DNA of 64,000 nucleotides from Shewanella sp. UCD-KL12 (GTDB lineage Bacteria > Pseudomonadota > Gammaproteobacteria > Enterobacterales > Shewanellaceae), in NCBI RefSeq assembly GCF_001957125.1, contig NZ_MPHJ01000004.1:186085-250084 (forward strand), written 5' to 3'. Below, piece by piece: positions 53,749 through 62,667 of the stretch. Position numbers and translations under genes: made by a program. The notes beneath the pieces were generated by a model. The model saw only the letters and a program-made list of their open reading frames with translations. It was not told the DNA's origin and did no database searches. Each line of letters opens with the position of its first letter. Within the stretch, counting starts at the first letter, position 1.

Positions 53749-55191
53749 ATGCAACTTTCTCTTATTGCTTGTTCTTGGATAAGGCGATACACACCACTTA
53801 CAACTATTTTCATTGGCTGTGTCATTTCAATATTCCTCCCTGCGAATACTTCAATAGCCAGCGATACTAAATACAAGCAAGATCTATTCAGCCAAGATAA
53901 AGAACTTGTCATTGCAAACTCAAAAGCGTGGAAACCGTTTTCATATATAGATAAATATGGCGAACCTCAGGGGATGTTGGTCGACTTTTGGAAAGAATAC
54001 GGCCGCGTTAACGGGGTAAAGGTTTCCTTCCTGCTCACTGATTGGAATGACTCTTTACAGTTAGTACGGCAAGGAAAGGCTGATCTGCATGCTGGGCTAC
54101 TTTGGTCAGAGTCGCGGGATGAGTATCTAAACTACTTAGATGGCATAGTTGAAATTGAAACCCAACTGTTTTTTTCTTCATCTTTATTGGGCACTGATGT
54201 AGACACTTTTCTTGAGTCTGGCAAACTTGGTGTTGTGGCTGGCGGCTATGAGCAAAGTTATGTCTTTCAACATTTTCCTGAAGCAGAAGTTGTTAGCTAT
54301 AAGAATAATGAAGAGATGATTCAACGTGCTTTTGCAGGTGATATCAAAGCGTTTGTGGCAGACTTTCAAGTAGCTAACTTTTATCTCTATACATCTGATA
54401 GCCCAGTACGTTTTTCTCCTGTGAAGCACCTCTATACAGGCTTAGTAAGGCCTGCTGTACGGGAGGACAGCTATCATTTACAAATGGAATTGCGACAAGG
54501 GCTGAAAAACTTATCTCAAGTAGATTTAGATAGAATCACAGCAAAGTGGATACATGCAGAAACTGTCTATCCGAAATACCTTCTTCCTTTAACACTTTTC
54601 TGTATTGTAATAGCAGTCATTACGTACATAGTACACTTACGACGTGCCGTATATATGCGTACATTAGCCCTGAGTGCGCTAAATGAAGAACTCAATCGAT
54701 TAGCGCGTACAGATGAACTAACGGGGATTAATAACCGTCGCAACTTTATGGAGCAGTTACATAAGCGTTGTATTTCTGACTCGTCCGTATTATCACTGAT
54801 ACTTTTTGATATTGACCATTTTAAATCGATAAATGATAACTTTGGTCATCCTGCTGGTGATAAAGTCATTCAAGACATTGTTAAAAGGGTAAGTGATGTT
54901 TTACCAAAGCAGAGTATTTTTGCCAGAGTCGGTGGTGAAGAGTTCTGTGTACTCATTACTAACCTAGGTGTCAATGAAGCTGAAATGGTCGCAAAATCGG
55001 TGCAAAACATCGTTTCATCTCAATCTATTCTAGTTGATAACACAGATCATGATGTGACGATAAGTCTTGGCGCAGTGCATTGTGGAGCAAAGAGGGTAGA
55101 CGCGCAAAAGTTAATAAATCTTGCCGATAAATTGATGTATAAAGCCAAATCAATAGGAAGAGACAATTATCAATTTCAAGCGTTAAATTAA
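53749..55191 (+). CDS. Periplasmic-binding-domain GGDEF protein
   Basis: 480-residue membrane diguanylate cyclase. After an N-terminal export/anchor helix (about 15-37) there is a SBP_bac_3-like solute-binding domain (50-270, VIANSKAWKPFSYID, GKADLHAGLLWSESRDEYLNYL). A membrane helix at 278-298 leads to a GGDEF domain (about 325-478) with the active ARVGGEEF. The I-site RxxD is absent (PKQS in its place), so feedback inhibition is unlikely. The sensor fold resembles amino-acid-binding proteins; the ligand is unknown. Confidence 0.9.
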   Translation: MQLSLIACSWIRRYTPLTTIFIGCVISIFLPANTSIASDTKYKQDLFSQDKELVIANSKAWKPFSYIDKYGEPQGMLVDFWKEYGRVNGVKVSFLLTDWNDSLQLVRQGKADLHAGLLWSESRDEYLNYLDGIVEIETQLFFSSSLLGTDVDTFLESGKLGVVAGGYEQSYVFQHFPEAEVVSYKNNEEMIQRAFAGDIKAFVADFQVANFYLYTSDSPVRFSPVKHLYTGLVRPAVREDSYHLQMELRQGLKNLSQVDLDRITAKWIHAETVYPKYLLPLTLFCIVIAVITYIVHLRRAVYMRTLALSALNEELNRLARTDELTGINNRRNFMEQLHKRCISDSSVLSLILFDIDHFKSINDNFGHPAGDKVIQDIVKRVSDVLPKQSIFARVGGEEFCVLITNLGVNEAEMVAKSVQNIVSSQSILVDNTDHDVTISLGAVHCGAKRVDAQKLINLADKLMYKAKSIGRDNYQFQALN

Positions 55192-55227
55192 TTGCTCTAT
55201 GAGTTTAGAGCGAGACATCATAAGTAC

Positions 55228-55255
55228 AAAAAAGCCAACCGAAAGGTTGGCTTTT
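55228..55255. terminator. Terminator between GGDEF gene and gapA
   Basis: AAAAGCCAACC-GAAA-GGTTGGCTTTT, an 11-bp perfect stem with a GNRA-type loop; A- and T-runs let it work for both convergent genes. Confidence 0.9.
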
Positions 55256-55304
55256 AAACGCTTAAGCTTATAAAACTAATATTCTATAAGCTTACATGAG
55301 CAGT

Positions 55305-56315
55305 TTACTTTGCAGTCATTAGTGCTACAGCATTATCGAGCATACGGTTACTGAAACCCCACTCGTTATCGTACCAAGCCATAACTTTAACTAAACGGCC
55401 GTTTACACGAGTTTGTGTTGCGTCAAAGTTTGACGAGAACGGGTTGTGGTTAAAGTCGATAGAAACCAAAGGCTCTTTGTTCACTGCCAAAACTTCATTC
55501 ATTGGCGAAAGTGAAGCTGCACTTTCGATAATTGCGTTAACTTCTTCAACAGTAGTGTCACGCGCAGCGATGAATGATAGATCTACAAGAGAAACGTTCA
55601 CGGTAGGAACTCGAACCGCTAGGCCGTCAAATTTACCGGCTAATTCTGGAACAACAAGACCCACAGCTGCAGCAGCACCTGTCTTAGTTGGGATCATTGA
55701 CATTGCAGCGGCACGAGCACGTCTAAGGTCTGTGTGATAAACATCTGATAGACGCTGATCGTTCGTGTAAGCGTGAATAGTCGTCATCAAGCCAGACTCA
55801 ATACCAATCTCGTCATTTAACGGCTTAGCGAATGGCGCTAAACAGTTAGTAGTACAAGAAGCATTTGAAATAACAGTCATGTCAGCAGTGATTTCATCGT
55901 TATTTACACCGTAAACAACAGTAGCATCAACATTCTTACCTGGTGCAGAGATAAGTACTTTTTTAGCACCTGCATCTAGGTGAGGCTGAACAGCTTCTTT
56001 AGATGTGAATATACCAGTACATTCAAATACCACATCAACATTGAGCTCTGCCCATGGCAGTTTTGATGGGTCACGCTCAGAGAAAGTTAGAATCTTATCT
56101 TGGTTCACATAGATAGCTTCATCATCGTTTTCCACTTTTGCATTGAAACGACCGTGAACGGAATCATACTTAGTTAGGTGTGCATTGATTGATGCATCGC
56201 CGAGATCATTGAGTGCAACGATTTGGATTGGGTAATCCTTTTCGCTTTCATAAAGTGCACGTAAAACATTTCGTCCGATACGGCCATAACCGTTAATTGC
56301 TACGCGGATAGTCAT
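55305..56315 (-). CDS. gapA: Glyceraldehyde-3-phosphate dehydrogenase, standard type
   Basis: Converts glyceraldehyde-3-phosphate to 1,3-bisphosphoglycerate with NAD in glycolysis/gluconeogenesis. 336 residues. NAD-binding GYGRIGR and the ALNDLGD Asp favour NAD; the catalytic Cys lies in [13 protein letters not shown]-terminal [11 protein letters not shown] is standard. A HexR-like dyad 35 bp upstream suggests control by sugar-derived 2-keto-3-deoxyphosphogluconate, as described for HexR in Shewanella. Monocistronic by appearance. Confidence 0.97.
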   Translation of the reverse strand: MTIRVAINGYGRIGRNVLRALYESEKDYPIQIVALNDLGDASINAHLTKYDSVHGRFNAKVENDDEAIYVNQDKILTFSERDPSKLPWAELNVDVVFECTGIFTSKEAVQPHLDAGAKKVLISAPGKNVDATVVYGVNNDEITADMTVISNASCTTNCLAPFAKPLNDEIGIESGLMTTIHAYTNDQRLSDVYHTDLRRARAAAMSMIPTKTGAAAAVGLVVPELAGKFDGLAVRVPTVNVSLVDLSFIAARDTTVEEVNAIIESAASLSPMNEVLAVNKEPLVSIDFNHNPFSSNFDATQTRVNGRLVKVMAWYDNEWGFSNRMLDNAVALMTAK

Positions 56316-56349
56316 CTGATATCCCTCTAGTGATTGGAAAATTATCTAC

Positions 56350-56366
56350 TGGTAGTAAAATTACCA
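56350..56366. promoter_or_regulatory. HexR-like palindrome before gapA
   Basis: TGGTAGTAAAATTACCA; the inner 15 bp agree at 13 positions with the remembered HexR consensus TGTARTWWWAYTACA. It is 35 bp upstream of the gapA start. The remaining gap to 56597 (282 bp) shows no gene; an open frame overlapping the DUF2989 gene there has no support. Confidence 0.5.
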
Positions 56367-56597
56367 AACTGACAGCCACCGTCAAGTAATATCCTGTTTT
56401 TAGCGGCTGAATGGTTAACATAATCGCTTTTTCTTTTACATTGGTCATGTTTTTTACAAAAAACGACCATCGCTTTGTAAATATGCACCGTTATGGCATA
56501 CATATTTCTATGAAAGAAAATGGCACAAATAGCCTCAGATATAAAATATAACCCATATTGGACAAAGCGAAATAAACGGGTAACTTTATAGTCAAAA

Positions 56598-57455
56598 TTA
56601 AGGGGAGGGGGCACGTTGTAACTTTGCTTTGATTGAACTATTAGCAAAGCCACCGTCTTCAATCACATCGACAAGCTCTTCAGCTTGGTCATCTAAAAAC
56701 TGCATTAGTGACTTATCTCCCCCAAGGAGGGCTAACATTTTCTGTTCGGAGACACTTTGCTTGGTCATAATGACATTGGCACGTGACAGTAAATAGGTGA
56801 GTTCGAGATCATTGAGTTTGCGATAGTTGTTAGATAAGCCCAACAACCAGTCTGGATTGAAGTTATCCTCATGACTTAAATCCAACACTTCTAGGTAAAT
56901 GTCATTAGATTGTTTCGGATCAAACTTTTGGTAATAGGAAGCAATTTGAGACAAAAGTTGAATGTCCTTTATTTTGCCGTCCTTTTGCGCTTTTAGCACA
57001 ACCTTTTGAGCGTTTAAATCATTAAAACGAGTCCAGTGATAAAAGGCTAAGTAAAAATCTTCACTGTTTTTTGTAGAGTCTTGCATCTGCGCAAGATTTT
57101 GGGCGCTTAATCCAAAAGCGCGAACACGATCGTTTGTTCTTTCAGGATGCAATATATGCTGTACGCCAGCAGCAAGCTCAATACATTTATTATACTTCTC
57201 TAAGTTGAGCAAGTGTTGGTATAACTGTTCACCTGTTGGTGATTCGGTAAATTTTAGTTTAAATCTTTTGCGTATTAGATCGCCTTTCTCATATCTACAC
57301 CAGCTATCAGCATGAATATCGTTACAAAGTTCAGGATTATTTTTACATATAGTTCCTGTATCTGGTTGTTTTTCGCAGCCCAAAAGGCTCGAAAATGCGA
57401 CAAAGCTAATAAATGATGTAATTATTACAAAATTTCTAGTCAAAATAGGCTCCAA
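56598..57455 (-). CDS. DUF2989 lipoprotein
   Basis: 285-residue lipoprotein. SLLGC gives lipobox Cys27 followed by Glu, so outer-membrane sorting is likely. The rest is helical with tetratricopeptide-like spacing and three early Cys (TICKNNPELCNDIHADSWC). It matches the DUF2989 family of Shewanella and Vibrio as I remember it. It lies between the two GAPDH genes, the same arrangement I recall from Shewanella oneidensis. The function is unknown. Confidence 0.8.
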   Translation of the reverse strand: MEPILTRNFVIITSFISFVAFSSLLGCEKQPDTGTICKNNPELCNDIHADSWCRYEKGDLIRKRFKLKFTESPTGEQLYQHLLNLEKYNKCIELAAGVQHILHPERTNDRVRAFGLSAQNLAQMQDSTKNSEDFYLAFYHWTRFNDLNAQKVVLKAQKDGKIKDIQLLSQIASYYQKFDPKQSNDIYLEVLDLSHEDNFNPDWLLGLSNNYRKLNDLELTYLLSRANVIMTKQSVSEQKMLALLGGDKSLMQFLDDQAEELVDVIEDGGFANSSIKAKLQRAPSP

Positions 57456-57466
57456 GCCACTTTTTT

Positions 57467-57481
57467 GCTAATAAAATTACA
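57467..57481. promoter_or_regulatory. HexR-like site between DUF2989 and long GAPDH gene
   Basis: GCTAATAAAATTACA agrees at 13 of 15 positions with TGTARTWWWAYTACA. It is 12 bp before the DUF2989 start and 167 bp before the long GAPDH gene; which of the two it controls cannot be told. Confidence 0.4.
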
Positions 57482-57647
57482 GCGTTACAAAAAATATCTT
57501 GCTAGCCTGAAAGGCTACTTTTCATTACAATAGCGCCGACCTAAAGGGTATTCCACCCCTTATAATAAACTAAGTATTGGTCTTTTCTTTTTGTTACTCA
57601 ATCATTTCTGTAAAAAAATACAGGAAAGTGAGATAAAGGATTTGTAA

Positions 57648-59087
57648 ATGAGCGCTGATAAACACCTACAAAGCTGGCAAGAACGTTTCGAAATGGCAGA
57701 GGCTATGCAGCCTTTGCTTGGTAAGTTGTATCGTAATCAAGGTGTCGAAGTCGTTCTATACGGTAAGCCGCTACTCAATGCCTCTACCATTGAGATCATT
57801 AAATCACACCGTCTGGTTCGTCGTTTTGTCGGCTATAAATTAAGACTACGTGAAAGCTTTCCTTTTGTTGAAGCACTCAGCAAGTTAGCTGTTAAGCAAT
57901 GCAAAGTCGATATCGGTAAACTTGCGATTAAATACTGGCAAGAAAATGACGATGCTAGCGGCATTGAAGCATATATGAGCCGCGAATTAGCGTCTGCAAT
58001 CGACCACGAAGATACTCAAGAAGCTAAAGACGTTGTGCTTTATGGCTTTGGTCGTATAGGCCGTTTACTTGCTCGTTTGCTAATAGAAAGAACTGGTGTA
58101 AGTAATAAGCTACGCCTTCGCGCTATCGTATTGCGTGGTGGCCGTAAAGGTGATTTAGAGAAGCGCGCAAGTCTCTTACGTCGTGACTCTGTTCATGGGC
58201 CGTTTAATGGTTCAGTTGAAGTTGACGAAGAAAATAATGCGATTATTGCCAATGGCACATATATTCAAGTTATTTACGCAAACTCACCAGATGAAATTGA
58301 TTACACTAAATACGGCATTAAAGATGCGTTAGTTGTAGACAACACTGGGATCTGGAAAGACGAAGATGGGCTTGGTTTGCACCTTAAATCTAAAGGTTCA
58401 GCTAAAGTACTGCTTACTGCCCCTGCAAAAGGTCAGATTAAAAACATTGTTTACGGTGTGAATGAAGCGGATATTCTGAGTGAAGATAAGATTGTATCAG
58501 CAGCAAGCTGTACAACTAACGCTATCACACCCGTTTTAAAGGCGATGAATGATAAGTATGGTATTACCAATGGCCATGTTGAAACAATTCATTCATATAC
58601 CAATGATCAGAACTTAATCGATAACTATCATAGCGCTGACCGTCGTGGTCGTAGTGCGCCACTCAATATGGTTATTACTGAAACTGGCGCTGCTAAAGCA
58701 GTTTCTAAAGCGTTGCCAGTATTAGCCGGTAAGCTGACTGGTAATGCTATTCGTGTGCCGACGCCAAATGTCTCTATGGCTATCATTACGCTAAACCTTG
58801 ATAATGAAACCACTAGCAAAGACGCGGTAAACCAATACCTACGTGATATGTCTCTACATTCTGAATTACAAAATCAAATAGACTTCACTGAGTCTACTGA
58901 GATTGTTTCATCAGATCTTGTTGGTTCTCGATATGCGGGTGTTGTCGATTCACACGCGACTATCGCAGAGGGCAACCGTGCGATTCTTTATGTATGGTAT
59001 GACAACGAGTTTGGCTACAGCTGCCAGGTAGTCGGTGTTATGCAAAAGATGCTTGAGCTTAACTATCAGTCTCTACCAAATGGCTAA
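57648..59087 (+). CDS. Long-type glyceraldehyde-3-phosphate dehydrogenase
   Basis: 479-residue GAPDH with an added N-terminal region of about 125 residues. Dinucleotide motif YGFGRIGRLL, then IVLRGGRKGDLEKRASLL, where Gly-Gly and Arg/Lys replace the Asp that fixes NAD in ordinary GAPDH, so NADP use is possible. The catalytic Cys is in SAASCTTNAITP, and ETGAAKAVSKALP and NEFGYSCQV complete the fold. It would form the partner of gapA, perhaps for gluconeogenic flow or NADPH. A terminator follows. Confidence 0.9.
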   Translation: MSADKHLQSWQERFEMAEAMQPLLGKLYRNQGVEVVLYGKPLLNASTIEIIKSHRLVRRFVGYKLRLRESFPFVEALSKLAVKQCKVDIGKLAIKYWQENDDASGIEAYMSRELASAIDHEDTQEAKDVVLYGFGRIGRLLARLLIERTGVSNKLRLRAIVLRGGRKGDLEKRASLLRRDSVHGPFNGSVEVDEENNAIIANGTYIQVIYANSPDEIDYTKYGIKDALVVDNTGIWKDEDGLGLHLKSKGSAKVLLTAPAKGQIKNIVYGVNEADILSEDKIVSAASCTTNAITPVLKAMNDKYGITNGHVETIHSYTNDQNLIDNYHSADRRGRSAPLNMVITETGAAKAVSKALPVLAGKLTGNAIRVPTPNVSMAIITLNLDNETTSKDAVNQYLRDMSLHSELQNQIDFTESTEIVSSDLVGSRYAGVVDSHATIAEGNRAILYVWYDNEFGYSCQVVGVMQKMLELNYQSLPNG

Positions 59088-59103
59088 GAGTCAGTAAGCA
59101 ATT

Positions 59104-59132
59104 AAAAAGCCTCGTTTATACGAGGCTTTTTT
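59104..59132 (+). terminator. Terminator after the long GAPDH gene
   Basis: AAAAGCCTCGT-TTAT-ACGAGGCTTTT followed by T residues, an 11-bp perfect stem. Confidence 0.9.
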
Positions 59133-59328
59133 GTTTCTGCTGTTTAATCGCCCTAAAATGTCTTTTAAATGACCTTAGTTTTATAGCGCATCAATTGACG
59201 CACTAATTTATTTTCAGATAAATTAGCTTAATTGAACACTGATTAAACGTAAGTTTGTCTATTTTTGACCACTATGATCGTTTTAGCATCAGTCAGTTAA
59301 AAAAGCGCATTTTTAGTAGGTATCTTGA

Positions 59329-59356
59329 TTGACTCTGTGGAGTAAATCGGTAGAAT
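59329..59356 (+). promoter_or_regulatory. Promoter of the tRNA cluster
   Basis: TTGACT, a 16-bp spacer and TAGAAT, followed by a GC-containing discriminator, about 85 bp before the first tRNA. This is a sigma-70 promoter of the stringent stable-RNA type. The 352-bp gap before it has nothing else. Confidence 0.7.
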
Positions 59357-59439
59357 GCCATTCCGCAGTCAAGGGAAAGCTTCTTAAGAAAGAACTTGCT
59401 GCAAAGCCTTCTTGTAAAGTTGGCTAGATAGATAAGATT

Positions 59440-59515
59440 GCGACATTAGCTCAGTTGGTAGAGCGATACCTTGCCAAGGTATAGGTCATCGGTTCGAACC
59501 CGATATGTCGCTCCA
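59440..59515 (+). tRNA. glyW: tRNA-Gly(GCC)
   Basis: 76 bases including encoded CCA. All stems pair (GCGACAT / ATGTCGC acceptor), the T-loop is TTCGAAC, the anticodon GCC lies in TTGCCAA. Confidence 0.97.
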
Positions 59516-59530
59516 ATCTATTAAAATTGT

Positions 59531-59604
59531 GGCGCGATGGCAGAATGGCTATGCTGCGGATTGCAAATCCGTCGATCTCGGTTCGACTCCGGGTCGCGCC
59601 TCCA
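59531..59604 (+). tRNA. cysT: tRNA-Cys(GCA)
   Basis: 74 bases including CCA, acceptor GGCGCGA / TCGCGCC, T-loop TTCGACT, anticodon GCA in TTGCAAA. It lies 15 bp after tRNA-Gly, same transcript. Confidence 0.97.
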
Positions 59605-59683
59605 CGATTTAGAGTTTGGTGAGTATCTTTTAAAGATACAGTACTTACTACCAAGAGTACGTTTCATCAAGGTCAACAGTTTT

Positions 59684-59769
59684 GCCCGAGTGGTGGAATT
59701 GGTAGACACAAGGGATTTAAAATCCCTCGCTTAATAGGCGTGCCGGTTCAAGTCCGGCCTCGGGTACCA
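59684..59769 (+). tRNA. leuZ: tRNA-Leu(UAA)
   Basis: 86 bases including CCA, with a class II long variable arm. Acceptor GCCCGAG / CTCGGGT, T-loop TTCAAGT, anticodon loop TTTAAAA gives UAA. Gly-Cys-Leu order equals glyW-cysT-leuZ of enterobacteria. Confidence 0.96.
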
Positions 59770-59777
59770 TCATTTAG

Positions 59778-59803
59778 GCCCTAACGAAAGTTAGGGCTTT
59801 TTT
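59778..59803 (+). terminator. Terminator of the tRNA cluster
   Basis: GCCCTAAC-GAAA-GTTAGGGC and six T, an 8-bp perfect stem. Confidence 0.93.
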
Positions 59804-60299
59804 GTATCTAGCGCATAAGCAAGATTTCCCCTCCCACGATACTCTTTATAGGACACGCGCCAGTTAAAGTCTGAAGTTAAGAAGTTAAGAAGTTAAGTAC
59901 CATTAATCGGTTCTTGGTTTATGTCAGTTTTTTTTGTGCCTGTACATAAAAGCCAGTTACAAAATCCCACACTACTCTTTAAAAACCACATGCCGATTCA
60001 AGCTTGGGCTTGAGTGAGTCAGGGGCTTAGTTCACCTCTTATATATCTTAGTTTGCTGAACGCTCTCTTCATTGTTGCATTAAGATTCAGAACCAACCGC
60101 TTTAGAATTAACAGATATACAATCTTTTAAATATTGACGGTTTAATTCATTTTTCGTTAAAAATTGTTATTTATTTTGCTTGTTATCCCAATAATAAAGT
60201 ATTTTCTCTACCAGTATGAAAACTCACTACCAGTGTCTTTGTTTGAATGGTATAAAGAGAGCCTAATAACCCCCTACACACTATTTTAGGAAAGATCTT
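59804..60299. other. Gap between tRNA cluster and aminotransferase gene
   Basis: 496 bp, AT-rich. GAAGTTAA occurs three times in tandem at 59873-59897. No open frame, dyad or box of note; the aminotransferase promoter must be here. SD AGGAAAGATCTT precedes its ATG. Confidence 0.5.
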
Positions 60300-61493
60300 A
60301 TGATATTTAGCCAGGTTGAACTTGCTCCAGCAGATCCCATTTTAGGCCTTACTGATGCATTTAAAGCCGATACAAGGAAAGGTAAAGTAAACCTTGGGGT
60401 TGGGATCTATAAAGATGAGTCAGGTTTAACCCCAATACTAAGATCGGTAAAACTGGCGGAAGAGAAATTGCTCTCATCAGAGAAGAGTAAAAGCTATCTT
60501 GGCATCGAAGGTGTTGAAGCATACAACCGTGTTGTTCAAGAGTTACTTTTTGGTGCGACGCACGATGTAGTAACAGCTAAACGTGCGCTAACAGCTCAAG
60601 CGCCTGGCGGTACAGGCTCACTACGAGTAGCTGCAGAGTTTTTAGTCCGTAATACAGAATCTAAAACAATTTGGGTCAGCAACCCAACCTGGGCCAATCA
60701 CCAAAACATTTTTAAATCTGCAGGGCTTGCCATTAAGCAGTACCGTTACTATCAAGCTGAGACCCACGGAAAAGACTTTGAAGCAATGCTTGAAGATCTT
60801 AAGACCGCAAAAGCGGGAGACTTGGTCTTATTACATGGTTGCTGTCATAACCCGACAGGGATTGATCTGACTGAACAAGAGTGGCACACCATTGCAGATC
60901 TGTGCTTATCACAAGGTTTGGTGCCATTATTTGATTTTGCTTACCAAGGCTTTGGTGCTGGGGTCGATGAAGATGCTCAAGGGCTAAGAATCGTTGCAGC
61001 TAAAGTACCTGAACTGCTTATTGCTAACTCTTTCTCTAAAAACTTTGGCCTTTATAACGAACGCATTGGTGCCGTAACCCTTGTTGGTGATACGACAGAA
61101 AGTGTTACTAAAGCTTTTAGTCAAGTTAAAAGCACTATTCGTGGTAATTACTCAAACCCGCCTGCTCACGGTGCATTGATCGTGAGTACTATACTCGGCG
61201 ATGATGAGTTGAAGCAGTTATGGGAATCTGAGCTTAGCGAGATGCGTGAGCGAATTGCTCAAATGCGTAGCTTGTTTGTAGAGTCATTGAAGCATGAAGG
61301 CGTGACACAAGATTTCAGCTTTATCTCAAGTCAAAATGGCATGTTTAGCTTCTCCGGATTGTCTAAAGCGCAAGTGACACAACTAAAAGATGAACATGCG
61401 GTTTATATTGTTGGCTCTGGACGCATCAGTGTCGCTGGTATGACAAAAGAAAATATGCCAGTGATCTGCAAAGCGATTGCTGCAGTTTTATAA
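60300..61493 (+). CDS. aspC: Aspartate / aromatic aminotransferase
   Basis: PLP enzyme that moves amino groups between aspartate or aromatic amino acids and 2-oxoglutarate. 397 residues. It starts MIFSQVELAPADPILGLTDAF, has GIYKDESG, HGCCHNPTGID, DFAYQGF and the PLP lysine in ANSFSKNFGLYNERIG; Arg in GSGRISVAGM binds the substrate carboxylate. This is the AspC/TyrB subgroup; which substrate is preferred cannot be told. Monocistronic with a strong terminator. Tyrosine transamination would supply the homogentisate pathway. Confidence 0.94.
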   Translation: MIFSQVELAPADPILGLTDAFKADTRKGKVNLGVGIYKDESGLTPILRSVKLAEEKLLSSEKSKSYLGIEGVEAYNRVVQELLFGATHDVVTAKRALTAQAPGGTGSLRVAAEFLVRNTESKTIWVSNPTWANHQNIFKSAGLAIKQYRYYQAETHGKDFEAMLEDLKTAKAGDLVLLHGCCHNPTGIDLTEQEWHTIADLCLSQGLVPLFDFAYQGFGAGVDEDAQGLRIVAAKVPELLIANSFSKNFGLYNERIGAVTLVGDTTESVTKAFSQVKSTIRGNYSNPPAHGALIVSTILGDDELKQLWESELSEMRERIAQMRSLFVESLKHEGVTQDFSFISSQNGMFSFSGLSKAQVTQLKDEHAVYIVGSGRISVAGMTKENMPVICKAIAAVL

Positions 61494-61531
61494 AAGTTTA
61501 AAGGTAGAGTCTGCACTCGGTAATACTCAAT

Positions 61532-61559
61532 AAAAAGGACAGCTTAAGCTGTCCTTTTT
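61532..61559. terminator. Bidirectional terminator after the aminotransferase gene
   Basis: AAAAAGGACAGCTT / AAGCTGTCCTTTTT, a 28-bp perfect palindrome, A-run and T-run; serves the convergent ybhK gene too. Confidence 0.9.
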
Positions 61560-61622
61560 ATTACTCTTTATAACTTAAGCATAGGGCCAAGAAATAGAAC
61601 CTAGTGATAAAAAATAGGCTTA

Positions 61623-62522
61623 TTATCTAGGCGATGCCGCGACCATGCTTGCGAGTGCATCTGCAAGTGCCGTTCTGTCGTGTAAACCTCTATGATGTTT
61701 ACTTACCAGTGGGCGGTAGGAGATTATTCCCTCTTGGTAACTCGTGTCAGCGTGGCAAAGTACTTGCTCAATCACTTTCATGCCTAATACTTGGTGACAC
61801 CAATCAATCCTTTGTCGCAGCGAAAAATCCGCTGAAGGAGAGGGCTCTCGGGTTAAATTATCAATCAGTATTACTTTAGCTTCTGATTCATTCAGTGCCG
61901 CGCAAAACTTTGGTAACAGTAGTGGGGGCATAATACTGGTTAGAAAGCTACCTGGGCCCAATATGACTAAGTCTGCATGCCTAACAGCTTCACAAGCCTC
62001 ACAGGTCGCAGTAACCATAGGCTCTAAAGACAATGCCATTGGATGCTCGACCATGCCATCAACACTGGTTTCACCAAACACCTTGTTACCACAAGCTTCA
62101 ATAGCGACTAAGTGTGTCGGCTCTTCCGACATAGGTATGACCTTAGTCTCGATTTTTAAAAGCTGCCTTATAAGATTAACAGCCTCTAACGGTCGGACAC
62201 AAAGTTGATCTAGGGCTAATAAAATTAGATTGCCTAAGTTGTGGCCTGACAGATCATTTTCACCAGTAAAACGGTATTCAAATAAGAGGGAGCCTATCGA
62301 TGGGTGATTAGCAAGTTGAGATAAACAGTTTCTCATGTCTCCCCACGCAATACAGTCCTGCTGCTGCCTTAGGCGACCCGTAGAGCCACCATTATCCGTT
62401 GTCGCTACAACACCTGTGAGTTTTGGGCCAAGGAAAGATAGCGCGGATAACACACGACCCAGGCCATGACCACCACCAACGGCGACGATGTTGTTAAATT
62501 TATTTAATTCATTATCTTGCAT
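61623..62522 (-). CDS. ybhK: YvcK/CofD-like gluconeogenesis factor
   Basis: 299 residues from the ATG at 62522, which follows AAGGAAC; an ATG nine codons upstream (62549) is possible but lies before the SD. Motifs VAVGGGHGLGRVLSALS, TTDNGGSTGRLR, DMRNCLS, FTGENDLSGHNLGNL and LGPGSFLTSIMPPLL are those of YvcK/YbhK, which bind UDP-sugars and affect cell envelope and carbon flow. The substrate-level reaction, if any, is unknown. Monocistronic, divergent from bax. Confidence 0.92.
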   Translation of the reverse strand: MQDNELNKFNNIVAVGGGHGLGRVLSALSFLGPKLTGVVATTDNGGSTGRLRQQQDCIAWGDMRNCLSQLANHPSIGSLLFEYRFTGENDLSGHNLGNLILLALDQLCVRPLEAVNLIRQLLKIETKVIPMSEEPTHLVAIEACGNKVFGETSVDGMVEHPMALSLEPMVTATCEACEAVRHADLVILGPGSFLTSIMPPLLLPKFCAALNESEAKVILIDNLTREPSPSADFSLRQRIDWCHQVLGMKVIEQVLCHADTSYQEGIISYRPLVSKHHRGLHDRTALADALASMVAASPR

Positions 62523-62667
62523 TCGGGTTGTTCCTTCCTGAATACCCATTTACTATGCGACTCAATAATTGACGATTATACCCTAGGGCTATGGCTTTGT
62601 GTTGGGTTTTGTCAATTTTGATATATGTCATATAATCCCAGTCAATTTTTTATAACAAGAGATAAAG

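Noticed and set aside
56342..56662. 106-codon minus-strand gene
   Set aside because: It overlaps the DUF2989 gene end and the gapA control region, and its composition is not protein-like.
59451..59734. Protein genes over the tRNA cluster
   Set aside because: These open frames are artefacts of the three tRNA genes.
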